From assembly GCA_009842505.1 (NCBI GenBank), contig VYFG01000139.1, positions 1 to 64,000 of the forward strand: 64,000 nt of DNA. Reading direction: 5' to 3'. The notes below the pieces were generated by a model that saw only the letters and a program-made list of their open reading frames with translations, made no database searches and was not told the origin of the DNA. The DNA is from Gammaproteobacteria bacterium. GTDB lineage: Bacteria; Pseudomonadota; Gammaproteobacteria; Arenicellales; Poriferihabitantaceae. Positions 15,830 through 23,697 of the stretch are shown in pieces (position 1 is the first letter of the stretch; each line of letters opens with the position of its first letter). Position numbers and translations under genes: made by a program.

Positions 15830-16420
15830 CTAGAGCTGCAGGGTGGCAGTGCCGACAGGGCAGGTGATTCCGAAATGGCTGGCGAACACGGCGGCAAACT
15901 GGTTCCAGACCGGGATCTGGCTCTGGATGCGGCAACCCATGCCCATCATGACATCAAAGCAGCCGTTGGTCTGCTGCGCGACTCGGGCATGTTCCAGCAT
16001 GTACTCCTGCCCCGTCATTCCCTTCCCGGCGTATACCGGGAGGGGCTCCTGTCCGGTCACCTCCTGCCCTGCCGGTACCGGGATGAGCGCCTGCTCCGTC
16101 ACCTCCTGCGCTGCAAGCTCCTGCTGATGCTCCTGTCCGGTCATCTCTTGCGCTGGAAGCTTCGGCTGATGCTCCTGTCCGGGCATCTCTTGCGCTGGAA
16201 GCTTCGGCTGATGCTCCTGTCCGGGCATCTCCTGTGCTGCTAGCTCCGCGTCATGCTCCTGTTCCGGCATCTCCGTCACGGCATGAACCGCAGGTTCCGG
16301 GGGCAATGGAGCGACGGTTGACAGCTCATGGTCGACGTTCGCGGAATCGAACACGGATGGGGGCAGCGTCAGGGCAAGTGCCAGTCCCAGTGCCGCCATG
16401 ATGTAGACGAGGGGTTTCAT
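15830..16420 (-). CDS. secreted protein with tandem 14-residue repeats
   Basis: This 196-residue protein starts with a signal-peptide-like segment (MKPLVYIMAALGLALALTLPP). Residues about 50-140 are imperfect 14-residue repeats of the form QEMPGQEHQPKLPA, two of which are identical at the DNA level. The repeats are rich in Gln, Glu and Pro with a recurring GQE core. The C-terminal 50 residues are different and contain two cysteines (NGCFDVMMGMGCRIQSQ) and a third in ITCPVG. I recognise no family. It lies between the SDR and the TPP enzyme on the same strand. Confidence 0.6.
   Translation of the reverse strand: MKPLVYIMAALGLALALTLPPSVFDSANVDHELSTVAPLPPEPAVHAVTEMPEQEHDAELAAQEMPGQEHQPKLPAQEMPGQEHQPKLPAQEMTGQEHQQELAAQEVTEQALIPVPAGQEVTGQEPLPVYAGKGMTGQEYMLEHARVAQQTNGCFDVMMGMGCRIQSQIPVWNQFAAVFASHFGITCPVGTATLQL
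16003..16270 (-). repeat. seven imperfect 42-bp tandem repeats inside the repeat-protein gene
   Basis: The phrase GCTCCTGTCCGG (plus strand) recurs every 42 bases near 16128, 16170, 16212 and 16254, with more diverged copies near 16003, 16045 and 16088. Two central units are identical over the whole period. The period is a multiple of three, so copy-number change keeps the frame. Confidence 0.8.
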
Positions 16421-16604
16421 TGTTGTAGTCGTTCCCGAAGATTGGTGTTTTGTCGTGCTTTCGCCACATGGCCCCGGTTTTTATCGTGCGCACCACCCCA
16501 AAAAGCGACCGGTCACGGCAGAAGCCACGCGGCATTGTAGCAGAACTCCGGGGACCGATCGTGCGGGGCAACCGCCAGGGGCGTGGCAGACGTCGTGCCG
16601 GGTC

Positions 16605-18227
16605 TCATTCCACCCGGATTTCAATGATGGAGGGGACCTTGTCCTCAAGCGCGGCGGCAAAAGCCGGCATGAATTCCTCGGTATAGGTCACGACATATCC
16701 CCGGCCCCCGTAGGCCTCGGCCAGACGGGCGAAATCCGGATTCATGAGGTCCGTGCCGACGACGTGTCCGGGATAATGCCGTTCCTGGTGGTTGCGGATG
16801 GAGCCGAGTCGGTTGTTGTTGATGACCAGGAACACGATTGGCAACCCGTATTTCACCGCGGTCGCGAACTCCTGGCCGTTCATGAGAAAGCAGCCGTCAC
16901 CGTTGAAGGACACGACAGGAACTTCCGGCCTGAGCAGTTTCGCCGCCACTGCGGCGGGAACGCTGTACCCCATGGTGCCATTGGTGGAACCCAGCTGGGT
17001 GCCCGACTGCCTGTACTGGTAGAAACGCTGTCCCCAGGAGGTGTAGCTGCCGGCACCCACGGTGATCACGGCTTCCGCCGGCAGGGTTTTCCGGAGTTGG
17101 GAGCAGATCGCATCCATGCGCACCGCCTGGCCCTCGCTCACCGGTTCGTCCACCCATCGCTGGTAGCGCTCGTGCAGTGACTTTATCATCATGCGGCGAC
17201 CGGCGTCCTGTACGGAAACATGCTGCATGGCGGACAGGAAGGCCAGGCTGGTGCTGGTCACGGCGATATCGGCATGAAATACCGCGTTCATCTCCTCGGC
17301 GCCCGGGTGAACATGCACCACCTGCTGGTCGGTGAAACCGATCGCCGGGGGGATGATTTCATAGCCCTGCGTGGTCATTTCACCGAGCCTTGGACCAATG
17401 ACCAGCAACAGGTCGGCGGCGGGAAGGTACTCCTGCAGGACCGGCGATACCATGAGACCCAGTTCGCCGATGTAGTTGGTATGGGTGTTGTCGAAGGCGT
17501 CCTGACGTCGGAACGCGGCGGCCACGGGAATCTGGTGCCGGTCCGCGACCCGGGTCAGCAGGACCAGTGTATCCTGGTTCCAGCTGCTGTCCCCGCAGAT
17601 GATCAGTGGCCGTTCCGATTTTCCCAGAAGGTCGACCACCCGGTCGACCGCGGCGGGTGAGGGCGCTGCGGCGAACCGGGCCTGGGTATGGAGATCCGAC
17701 AAGGGAATGTCGGGCACATCCACCTCGTCACGGAGCATGTCCTCGTACAGCACCACCATCACCGGGCCCGGCCGGCCACCCGTGGCGCATTGCCACGCAT
17801 GATTCAGTTGCTCCGGGATCCGGCGGGCGTCGTCGATGCTGATGACGTGCTTGGCGATCCCGTCGAATGCCCGGTGATAATCCAGTTCCTGGAAAGCCTC
17901 CCGGCCCCGGAAACCCCGGGGGACTTGGCCGACAAAACAGATCACCGGCGTGGAATCCTGGTACGCGGCATGTATGCCCACCATGGCATTGGTTGCCCCG
18001 GGTCCCCGGGAGACGAAACAGATGCCGGGCTGTCCGGTCAGCTTGCCCCAGGCCTCGGCCATATAGGCGGCGCCGCCCTCCTGCCTGCAGGTGACCAGGC
18101 GAAAACGGCCGTGGTGCCCGTAAATTGCATCCAGTGCAGCGAGAAAGCTTTCGCCCGGCACGCAGAACGCGGTGTCCGCGCCCAGACCGAGCAAGCCATC
18201 GATCAGTATCCTGCCCCCGCTACGCAT
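16605..18227 (-). CDS. thiamine-diphosphate-dependent enzyme, acetolactate-synthase-like
   Basis: This 540-residue protein has the three-domain layout of the acetolactate synthase/benzoylformate decarboxylase superfamily. Glu50 in CRQEGGAAYMAEAWG is the residue that activates the cofactor. The central domain begins near residue 190, and the diphosphate-binding GDG...NN motif spans residues 443-472. GPGATNAMVGIHAAYQDSTPVI is conserved in this family. It stands alone without a small regulatory subunit, so it is probably a catabolic carboligase or decarboxylase rather than an anabolic acetolactate synthase. Substrate unknown. Confidence 0.85.
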   Translation of the reverse strand: MRSGGRILIDGLLGLGADTAFCVPGESFLAALDAIYGHHGRFRLVTCRQEGGAAYMAEAWGKLTGQPGICFVSRGPGATNAMVGIHAAYQDSTPVICFVGQVPRGFRGREAFQELDYHRAFDGIAKHVISIDDARRIPEQLNHAWQCATGGRPGPVMVVLYEDMLRDEVDVPDIPLSDLHTQARFAAAPSPAAVDRVVDLLGKSERPLIICGDSSWNQDTLVLLTRVADRHQIPVAAAFRRQDAFDNTHTNYIGELGLMVSPVLQEYLPAADLLLVIGPRLGEMTTQGYEIIPPAIGFTDQQVVHVHPGAEEMNAVFHADIAVTSTSLAFLSAMQHVSVQDAGRRMMIKSLHERYQRWVDEPVSEGQAVRMDAICSQLRKTLPAEAVITVGAGSYTSWGQRFYQYRQSGTQLGSTNGTMGYSVPAAVAAKLLRPEVPVVSFNGDGCFLMNGQEFATAVKYGLPIVFLVINNNRLGSIRNHQERHYPGHVVGTDLMNPDFARLAEAYGGRGYVVTYTEEFMPAFAAALEDKVPSIIEIRVE

Positions 18228-18515
18228 GTTGAAATCGGCCGGTCAGTTTGGTTTGCTGAATTATACGCATGTCCCATCCCCCATTTGACCATGATTCCCC
18301 GCCCCTGCTCCTGTTGCATGCCGCACAGGCGGATGTCACCGGTTGATGGAAACGGGGTCGCGGGTACGGCCTGTCATGGGATACGCCGGCATGGGCGGTC
18401 CGGTTCCGTCCATGGCCGGGATGACCGGAATGACCGGAAGTAATCACGGCCTGCATTGACAATGCCCGCAGCCGGGTTGCATGCTTCGCCGGTCCGTCAT
18501 TCCCCGCCTGCCACC
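18228..18515. other. divergent promoter region
   Basis: About 290 bases between the minus-strand TPP enzyme and the plus-strand flavoprotein. It presumably holds both promoters; a TTGACA lies at 18456-18461. No small gene or clear operator is seen. Confidence 0.4.
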
Positions 18516-20549
18516 ATGTCCAGTTCGCAGGACCCCCTGTTGAGTCCCTTCACGATCCGCGGCAAGCGGTTCCGCAACCGCATCATGTCCACCAGCCATG
18601 CCTGCGGCCTGGAGGAGGACGGCGGCATGCCGGCGGAACGCTACCAGGCCTATCACGAGGCGAAGGCGCGGGGCGGCATCGGTCTGACCATGTTCGGCGG
18701 CTCGGCCTACGTGGCGCCGGATTCCACCTGGCAGTCGGGGCAGCTCAACATGTCCTCGGACCGCATCATCCCCTACCTGACGCAGTTTTCCCGGCGGGTG
18801 CACGATGCCGGTGCGGCGATCATGATCCAGCTGACGCACCTCGGGCGCCGCGGCGAGTCCCTGAGCCAGAACTGGCTCCCCACCCTGGCGCCCTCCGTGG
18901 TGCGGGAAACCGGGCACCGGAGCTTTCCCCGGGAAATGGATCGGCACGACATCGCACGCGTCGTCCGGGCCTTCGGCGACGCGGCCTGGCGTGCCAGGGA
19001 AGGCGGGCTGGAGGGCCTGGAGACCATGATCTGCGGGCATCTGATCGGCCAGTTCCTCTCGCCGGTCACGAACCGGCGAACGGACGTCTACGGCGGCTCC
19101 GAGGAAAACCGTTGCCGTTTCGGCATCGAGGTGCACGAGGAGATCCGCCGCCGGGTGGGGGACGGCTTCATCGTCGGCATGCGTTTCCCCATCGACGAAA
19201 CCCTGGAGGATGGACTGGATTTCGAGGCATGCGTGTCCATGGCGTTGCGTTTCCAGGCATCGGGGCTGGTGGACTACTTCAATGTGAACTACGGCCGCAT
19301 CGACACCGAACTGGTACTGATCACCGATTGCATGCCGGGTATGGCCTCACCCATGGCGCCCTGGCTCGAGAAGGCGGGCGCATTCAAGCGTGAAGTGGGT
19401 CTGCCGGTGTTTCACGCCGCGCGGATCACGGATCTTGCCACCGCCCGATACGCAATCCGTGAGGGCCTGCTCGACATGGTGGCCATGACCCGGGGGCACA
19501 TTGCGGACCCGGAAATCGTCAACAAGCTGATCCGGGGAGAGGAGGAGCGCATCCGGCCCTGCGTTGGGATGACCCATTGCATGGGGGACACCCGCCCCAC
19601 CTGCGCGCACAACGCCGCCACCGGACGGGAACAGCGATGGCCCCAGGTCATCGGCAGGTCGCCGGCACCGAGCCGCCGGTGCGTGGTGGCCGGTGGCGGT
19701 CCCGCGGGACTGGAAGCCGCCCGGGTGCTCGGCAGCCGGGGCCACGACGTCATCCTGTTCGAGGCGGCGGATGACATTGGCGGACAGCTTCGCATGGCCG
19801 GCAGGGCGAGCTGGCGGGGGGATGTCAGCGGCGTCATCGACTGGCGGCGGAACGAACTCGGGCACCTTGGCGTCGACGTGCGTCTCAACACCTATGCGGA
19901 AGCGGAGGACGTCACGGCGGAAAACCCGGATATCGTGATCATCGCCACCGGCGGCGTGCCGGATCTCGAATGGCTGTCCGGCCATGAACTGGTGACCCCG
20001 GCCTGGGATGTGCTCAGCGGGATGGCCACGCCGGTGGACGAGACGGTGATCTATGACGGCACCGGGCGGCATCCCGCACTGACCGTGGCGGAGGTCTGCC
20101 GGGAAGCCGGCAGGGAAATGAAACTGGTGTTGCTGGACGACCGGCCCGGGGTGGAACTGCCTTACGGCGAGCGGGTGATCTGGAAACGGGAGTTTGCCAG
20201 GAAGGGGATCGTGCCGATCCTGGAGCGCCGGCTCACCGGCGTGGAGCGGGACGGGGACCGGCTGCTGGCCCGCTTTCACCATGAACTGACCGGTGAGCCG
20301 ATGACACTGTCGGCGATGCAGGTCGTGGTGGAGCACGGCACTGTGCCCGCCGACGAGCTGTTCCAGTCGCTCAGGGGAGATTCGGTCAACGACGGGGTCA
20401 CCGACCTGGATGCGTTGCTGGCGGGCGAGCCCCAGCCCCACACAGGCGGAGAAAACGGATACGCCCTGTACCGGATCGGCGACGCCGAGTCCAGCCGCAA
20501 CCTGGCGGCGGCGATCTTCGATGCCCTCAGGCTGTGTTCGGTGATGTGA
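18516..20549 (+). CDS. FMN/FAD/4Fe-4S demethylating oxidoreductase, DgcA/StcD (N-methylproline or dimethylglycine demethylase) type
   Basis: This protein (677 residues from this ATG) has the layout of trimethylamine dehydrogenase and 2,4-dienoyl-CoA reductase. An N-terminal old-yellow-enzyme barrel (residues about 5-340) is followed by an iron-sulfur segment and a C-terminal NAD/FAD domain (VVAGGGPAGLEAARVLGSRGHDVILFE). The cluster cysteines lie in RPCVGMTHC and PTCAHNAATGRE, which matches the spacing of the DgcA/StcD demethylases. The likely reaction is oxidative removal of an N-methyl group from a secondary or tertiary amino acid. ATG 18462 is an alternative start; neither has a clear ribosome-binding site. 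Confidence 0.78.
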   Translation: MSSSQDPLLSPFTIRGKRFRNRIMSTSHACGLEEDGGMPAERYQAYHEAKARGGIGLTMFGGSAYVAPDSTWQSGQLNMSSDRIIPYLTQFSRRVHDAGAAIMIQLTHLGRRGESLSQNWLPTLAPSVVRETGHRSFPREMDRHDIARVVRAFGDAAWRAREGGLEGLETMICGHLIGQFLSPVTNRRTDVYGGSEENRCRFGIEVHEEIRRRVGDGFIVGMRFPIDETLEDGLDFEACVSMALRFQASGLVDYFNVNYGRIDTELVLITDCMPGMASPMAPWLEKAGAFKREVGLPVFHAARITDLATARYAIREGLLDMVAMTRGHIADPEIVNKLIRGEEERIRPCVGMTHCMGDTRPTCAHNAATGREQRWPQVIGRSPAPSRRCVVAGGGPAGLEAARVLGSRGHDVILFEAADDIGGQLRMAGRASWRGDVSGVIDWRRNELGHLGVDVRLNTYAEAEDVTAENPDIVIIATGGVPDLEWLSGHELVTPAWDVLSGMATPVDETVIYDGTGRHPALTVAEVCREAGREMKLVLLDDRPGVELPYGERVIWKREFARKGIVPILERRLTGVERDGDRLLARFHHELTGEPMTLSAMQVVVEHGTVPADELFQSLRGDSVNDGVTDLDALLAGEPQPHTGGENGYALYRIGDAESSRNLAAAIFDALRLCSVM

Positions 20550-20620
20550 CGGACCGGGTCAGCGCCGCCGCGGGGAGGAGCAGGGGGCAGCGCGGTTGAG
20601 CGGGTGCATCAGCCGGCGAT

Positions 20621-21583
20621 TCACCCCGCCGGCCCTGAGGAATCCTCCGCCAATAATATCCCGGCCACCATCAGGTCCAGGTGACCGCCTCCGCCGTTCT
20701 TGTACACGGTGATCTCCCTGCCGGATCGCCTGCCGGGATGTTTTCCGCGCGCAAGATCAAAGAGATCGGCCTGGATATCCTCCCTCGACAGCGTACCCTC
20801 GCTGAACGCCGTGATCAGCTCTCCCGAGTCCTCGAGCGCGCTCCAGGGAGAGTCCACGAACACCGAGGAGCGGCTGATGGCCTCCCCGTCGCATTCATGC
20901 ATGTCGGTGCGGAAGCTGCCCACCAGGTCGAGGTGCGTACCCGGCTTCAGCCACTTTCCCAGGATCAGCGGCTCCGTCGCCATGGTGGCGCAGGTGATCA
21001 GGTCGGCCTCGCGGGTGGCGGCCTCGAGGTCCCGGACGGTGGTGAGTTCGACGCCGGGAAGGTCAAGGTCCCTGACCATGCTCGCGGCTCGGGACGCGGT
21101 GCGGTTCCAGACGGCCACCCGGCGGATGGCGGGACGGACCGCCAGGTGGGCCATGGCCAGGTGCGGCGCCAGTGCGCCGGCACCTACCACCAGCAGGGAT
21201 TTGCAGTCCTCGCGGGCCAGGAAATGGCTGCCGGCGGCGGAGTCGGACGCAGTCTTGCGCAGCGTCAGCGCGGTACCGTCCACCACCGCCCTGGGCTTGC
21301 CGTTTGCGCCGTCGAACAGCACGAACACGGCCTGGACCGACGGCAGTCCGCTGCCGTTGAGCTCGTTGTGCGGAAAGACCGTCACCAGCTTTGCTCCCAT
21401 CGCATGTCCGCGTTGCCAGGCCGGCAGGCTGAGGAAGATGTCCTCGCCTCCCCCGGCGCTCGGCTGCGTCTGGAGCAGGCTCTGGGAAAGGTCCACATCG
21501 CGATGGTGCGCGTCGATCAGGGCCGGAACCAGCGATGCGTAGGGCAATGCCCCGTGGACTTGGCTGCTGTCGAAGAAGCGCAT
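20621..21583 (-). CDS. ornithine cyclodeaminase / mu-crystallin family protein
   Basis: This 320-residue protein has the family fold: an N-terminal catalytic region with GAKLVTVFPHN and TALTLRKTASDSAAG, a Rossmann segment LLVVGAGALAPHLAMAHL near residue 130, and the C-terminal KNGGGGHLDLMVAG. Members are ornithine cyclodeaminases, pyrroline-2-carboxylate reductases or other imino-acid reductases. It faces the DgcA/StcD-like flavoprotein tail to tail. A shared role in handling proline-type or N-methyl amino acids is plausible but unproven. Confidence 0.82.
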   Translation of the reverse strand: MRFFDSSQVHGALPYASLVPALIDAHHRDVDLSQSLLQTQPSAGGGEDIFLSLPAWQRGHAMGAKLVTVFPHNELNGSGLPSVQAVFVLFDGANGKPRAVVDGTALTLRKTASDSAAGSHFLAREDCKSLLVVGAGALAPHLAMAHLAVRPAIRRVAVWNRTASRAASMVRDLDLPGVELTTVRDLEAATREADLITCATMATEPLILGKWLKPGTHLDLVGSFRTDMHECDGEAISRSSVFVDSPWSALEDSGELITAFSEGTLSREDIQADLFDLARGKHPGRRSGREITVYKNGGGGHLDLMVAGILLAEDSSGPAG

Positions 21584-21911
21584 GCTGGAACCCGTTCAGG
21601 AATATCGTGATGATCGTACTGCCGGCCCGGGCATGTGGCGCGATGCCCGGCCCGGAAGAGAATACGCCTTTTGCGGGTCCAGGCATAGCCGTGACCGGCC
21701 GTGATTGGCATCCCCGCGGCTTTCAGCGGAAACTGACCCGGGAGCAACGTAGCGGTTACAATCGGAATTCGGGGTCGGGCCGATCAGGGCGGACCAGGCC
21801 GGCGCATCGCCGCCGTTGAAATCGGGAAGCCAGGGCCCAAGTATTTCTACCAGTGAATTCTTCCAGATCGCCAGAAGGCCAGCAGCAACCGTGAATCAGG
21901 CAACCGTTCCC

Positions 21912-23144
21912 ATGGAATCCAGCGTGACGTTCGACATTGATCGGATACGGCGTGACTTTCCCATCCTGTCCCGGGAGGTCAACGGCCGCCCGCTGGTCTA
22001 TCTCGACAACGGCGCCACCTCGCAAAAGCCCCGGTCGGTGATCGACACCATCGACCGCTACTACACGGATGAGAACGCCAATATTCACCGCGGCGTGCAT
22101 CACCTGAGCCAGGTCGCCACCCAGGCCTACGAGGATGCGCGTGAAACCATTGCCCGGTGGATCAACGCACCGGCGAGCCGCCAGGTGCTGTTTACCCGCG
22201 GCACCACCGAAGCCATCAATCTGGTGGCCTCCAGCTGGGGCCGTGACGTGCTCTTCCCGGGTGACGAGATGGTGGTTTCAACCATGGAGCACCATTCCAA
22301 CATCGTTCCCTGGCAGATGATCTGTGAGGAGCGGTGCGCGAAACTGAAAGTGATTCCCATGTCCGGGAACGGCGAGTTGGACATGGACGCCTTCGAGGGA
22401 CTGCTTACCGAGCGCACCCGGCTGGTGTCGGTGGCCCACGTGTCCAATACGCTGGGCACGATCAACCCGGTGCGGGAGATCATCGCCCGGGCCCATGAGG
22501 CGGGCGCGCTGGTGCTGCTCGACGGCGCCCAGGCGCTGCCGCACATGCGGATCGACGTGCAGGAACTGGGCGCCGACTTCTATGCGTTTTCGGGGCACAA
22601 GGTGTTCGGACCCACCGGCGTCGGCATACTCTACGGGCGCGAGGAACTGCTGGATTCCATGCCGCCCTACCAGGGTGGGGGCGACATGATCGAGAAGGTG
22701 ACTTTCGAGCGCACCACCTACAATACATTGCCGCACAAGTTCGAGGCCGGTACGCCGAACATTGTCGGGGGCATCGGCCTTGCGGCGGCCATTGACTATG
22801 TCTCGGCCATGGACCAGGCGGCATTCATGGCCCACGAGAAGGACCTGCTCGACTACGCCACGTCGGCGCTTTGCGACATTCCCGGGCTCGGCATTGTCGG
22901 CACCGCGGCCGACAAGGCCAGCGTGATTTCCTTCAACCTGGAGGGACAGCATCCGTTTGATGTCGGTACGCTGCTGGATCAGCAGGGTGTGGCGGTCCGC
23001 ACGGGGCATCACTGCACCCAGCCGCTGATGGATTACTACGGCATTCCGGGCACGGTGCGGGCATCCTTCGCGTTCTACAACAGCCGCGCGGATGTGGATG
23101 CGCTGGTCAACGCCATCCGGCGCGCGGCGGACATGCTGGGCTGA
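21912..23144 (+). CDS. sufS: cysteine desulfurase SufS
   Basis: This 410-residue PLP enzyme releases sulfur from cysteine as a persulfide for iron-sulfur cluster assembly. The PLP lysine is Lys230 in FSGHKVFGPTGVG, and the sulfur-carrying cysteine is Cys368 in RTGHHCTQPLMDYYG, as in group II (SufS/CsdA) desulfurases. The start was chosen at the ATG in MESSVTFDID, which fits the family N-terminus; the frame stays open further upstream. It overlaps sufE by one base. No sufBCD genes are nearby. Confidence 0.93.
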   Translation: MESSVTFDIDRIRRDFPILSREVNGRPLVYLDNGATSQKPRSVIDTIDRYYTDENANIHRGVHHLSQVATQAYEDARETIARWINAPASRQVLFTRGTTEAINLVASSWGRDVLFPGDEMVVSTMEHHSNIVPWQMICEERCAKLKVIPMSGNGELDMDAFEGLLTERTRLVSVAHVSNTLGTINPVREIIARAHEAGALVLLDGAQALPHMRIDVQELGADFYAFSGHKVFGPTGVGILYGREELLDSMPPYQGGGDMIEKVTFERTTYNTLPHKFEAGTPNIVGGIGLAAAIDYVSAMDQAAFMAHEKDLLDYATSALCDIPGLGIVGTAADKASVISFNLEGQHPFDVGTLLDQQGVAVRTGHHCTQPLMDYYGIPGTVRASFAFYNSRADVDALVNAIRRAADMLG

Positions 23145-23569
23145 TGAACGGGACCATCAACGCTATCCAGGACGAGGTGGTGGAGGAGTTCGGCTTTTTC
23201 GACCGGTGGATGGACAAGTATGAATACCTGATCGACCTCGGCAGGAAACTGCCGCTGATCGATGCGGCGTACAGGGACAGCGCACACCTGATCCCCGGTT
23301 GCCAGAGCCAGGTCTGGCTCCATTCCGAACTTGAGGGCGGACGCGTCCGGTTCACCGCGGACAGCGATGCCATCATCACCAAGGGCATCATCGCGCTCCT
23401 CGTCCGGGTGCTGTCGGATCAGAAACCGGGCGATATCGCCGCCGCGGACCTTTACTTCATCGACCGCATCGGTCTCAGGGAACACCTGTCGCCCACCCGG
23501 TCCAACGGCCTGGTCAACATGGTCAACCGGATGCGGACGATCGGGGAGGAATACGCCCGGTTGAACTGA
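23144..23569 (+). CDS. sufE: SufE sulfur-acceptor protein
   Basis: This 141-residue protein accepts persulfide sulfur from SufS and hands it to the scaffold. The acceptor cysteine is Cys53 in HLIPGCQSQVWL, the family signature. Its start codon overlaps the sufS stop (TGATG), so the two subunits are probably made in step. The pair faces the vWA gene tail to tail. Confidence 0.94.
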   Translation: MNGTINAIQDEVVEEFGFFDRWMDKYEYLIDLGRKLPLIDAAYRDSAHLIPGCQSQVWLHSELEGGRVRFTADSDAIITKGIIALLVRVLSDQKPGDIAAADLYFIDRIGLREHLSPTRSNGLVNMVNRMRTIGEEYARLN

Positions 23570-23654
23570 ACCGTCCGGGTACTTGTCCGGCTTCGCCATG
23601 GCCGGGCCGGAGGGTTCGGTCCGCTACGGGTGTCCTGCCACGGCCGGGCGGGAG

Positions 23655-23690
23655 CTGCCGCCGGTTCGGGTTCGAAGCCGGCGGCGGCAG
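23655..23690. terminator. GC-rich hairpin between convergent sufE and vWA gene
   Basis: CTGCCGC near 23655 pairs with GCGGCAG ending at 23690, with further partial pairing inside. It lies between two convergent genes where a bidirectional terminator is expected, but it has no T-tract, so the call is tentative. Confidence 0.35.
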
Positions 23691-23697
23691 TCTGATG

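Noticed and set aside
16003-16270. CRISPR array
   Set aside because: The 42-base repeats are adjacent without spacers, are in frame and encode a repetitive protein.
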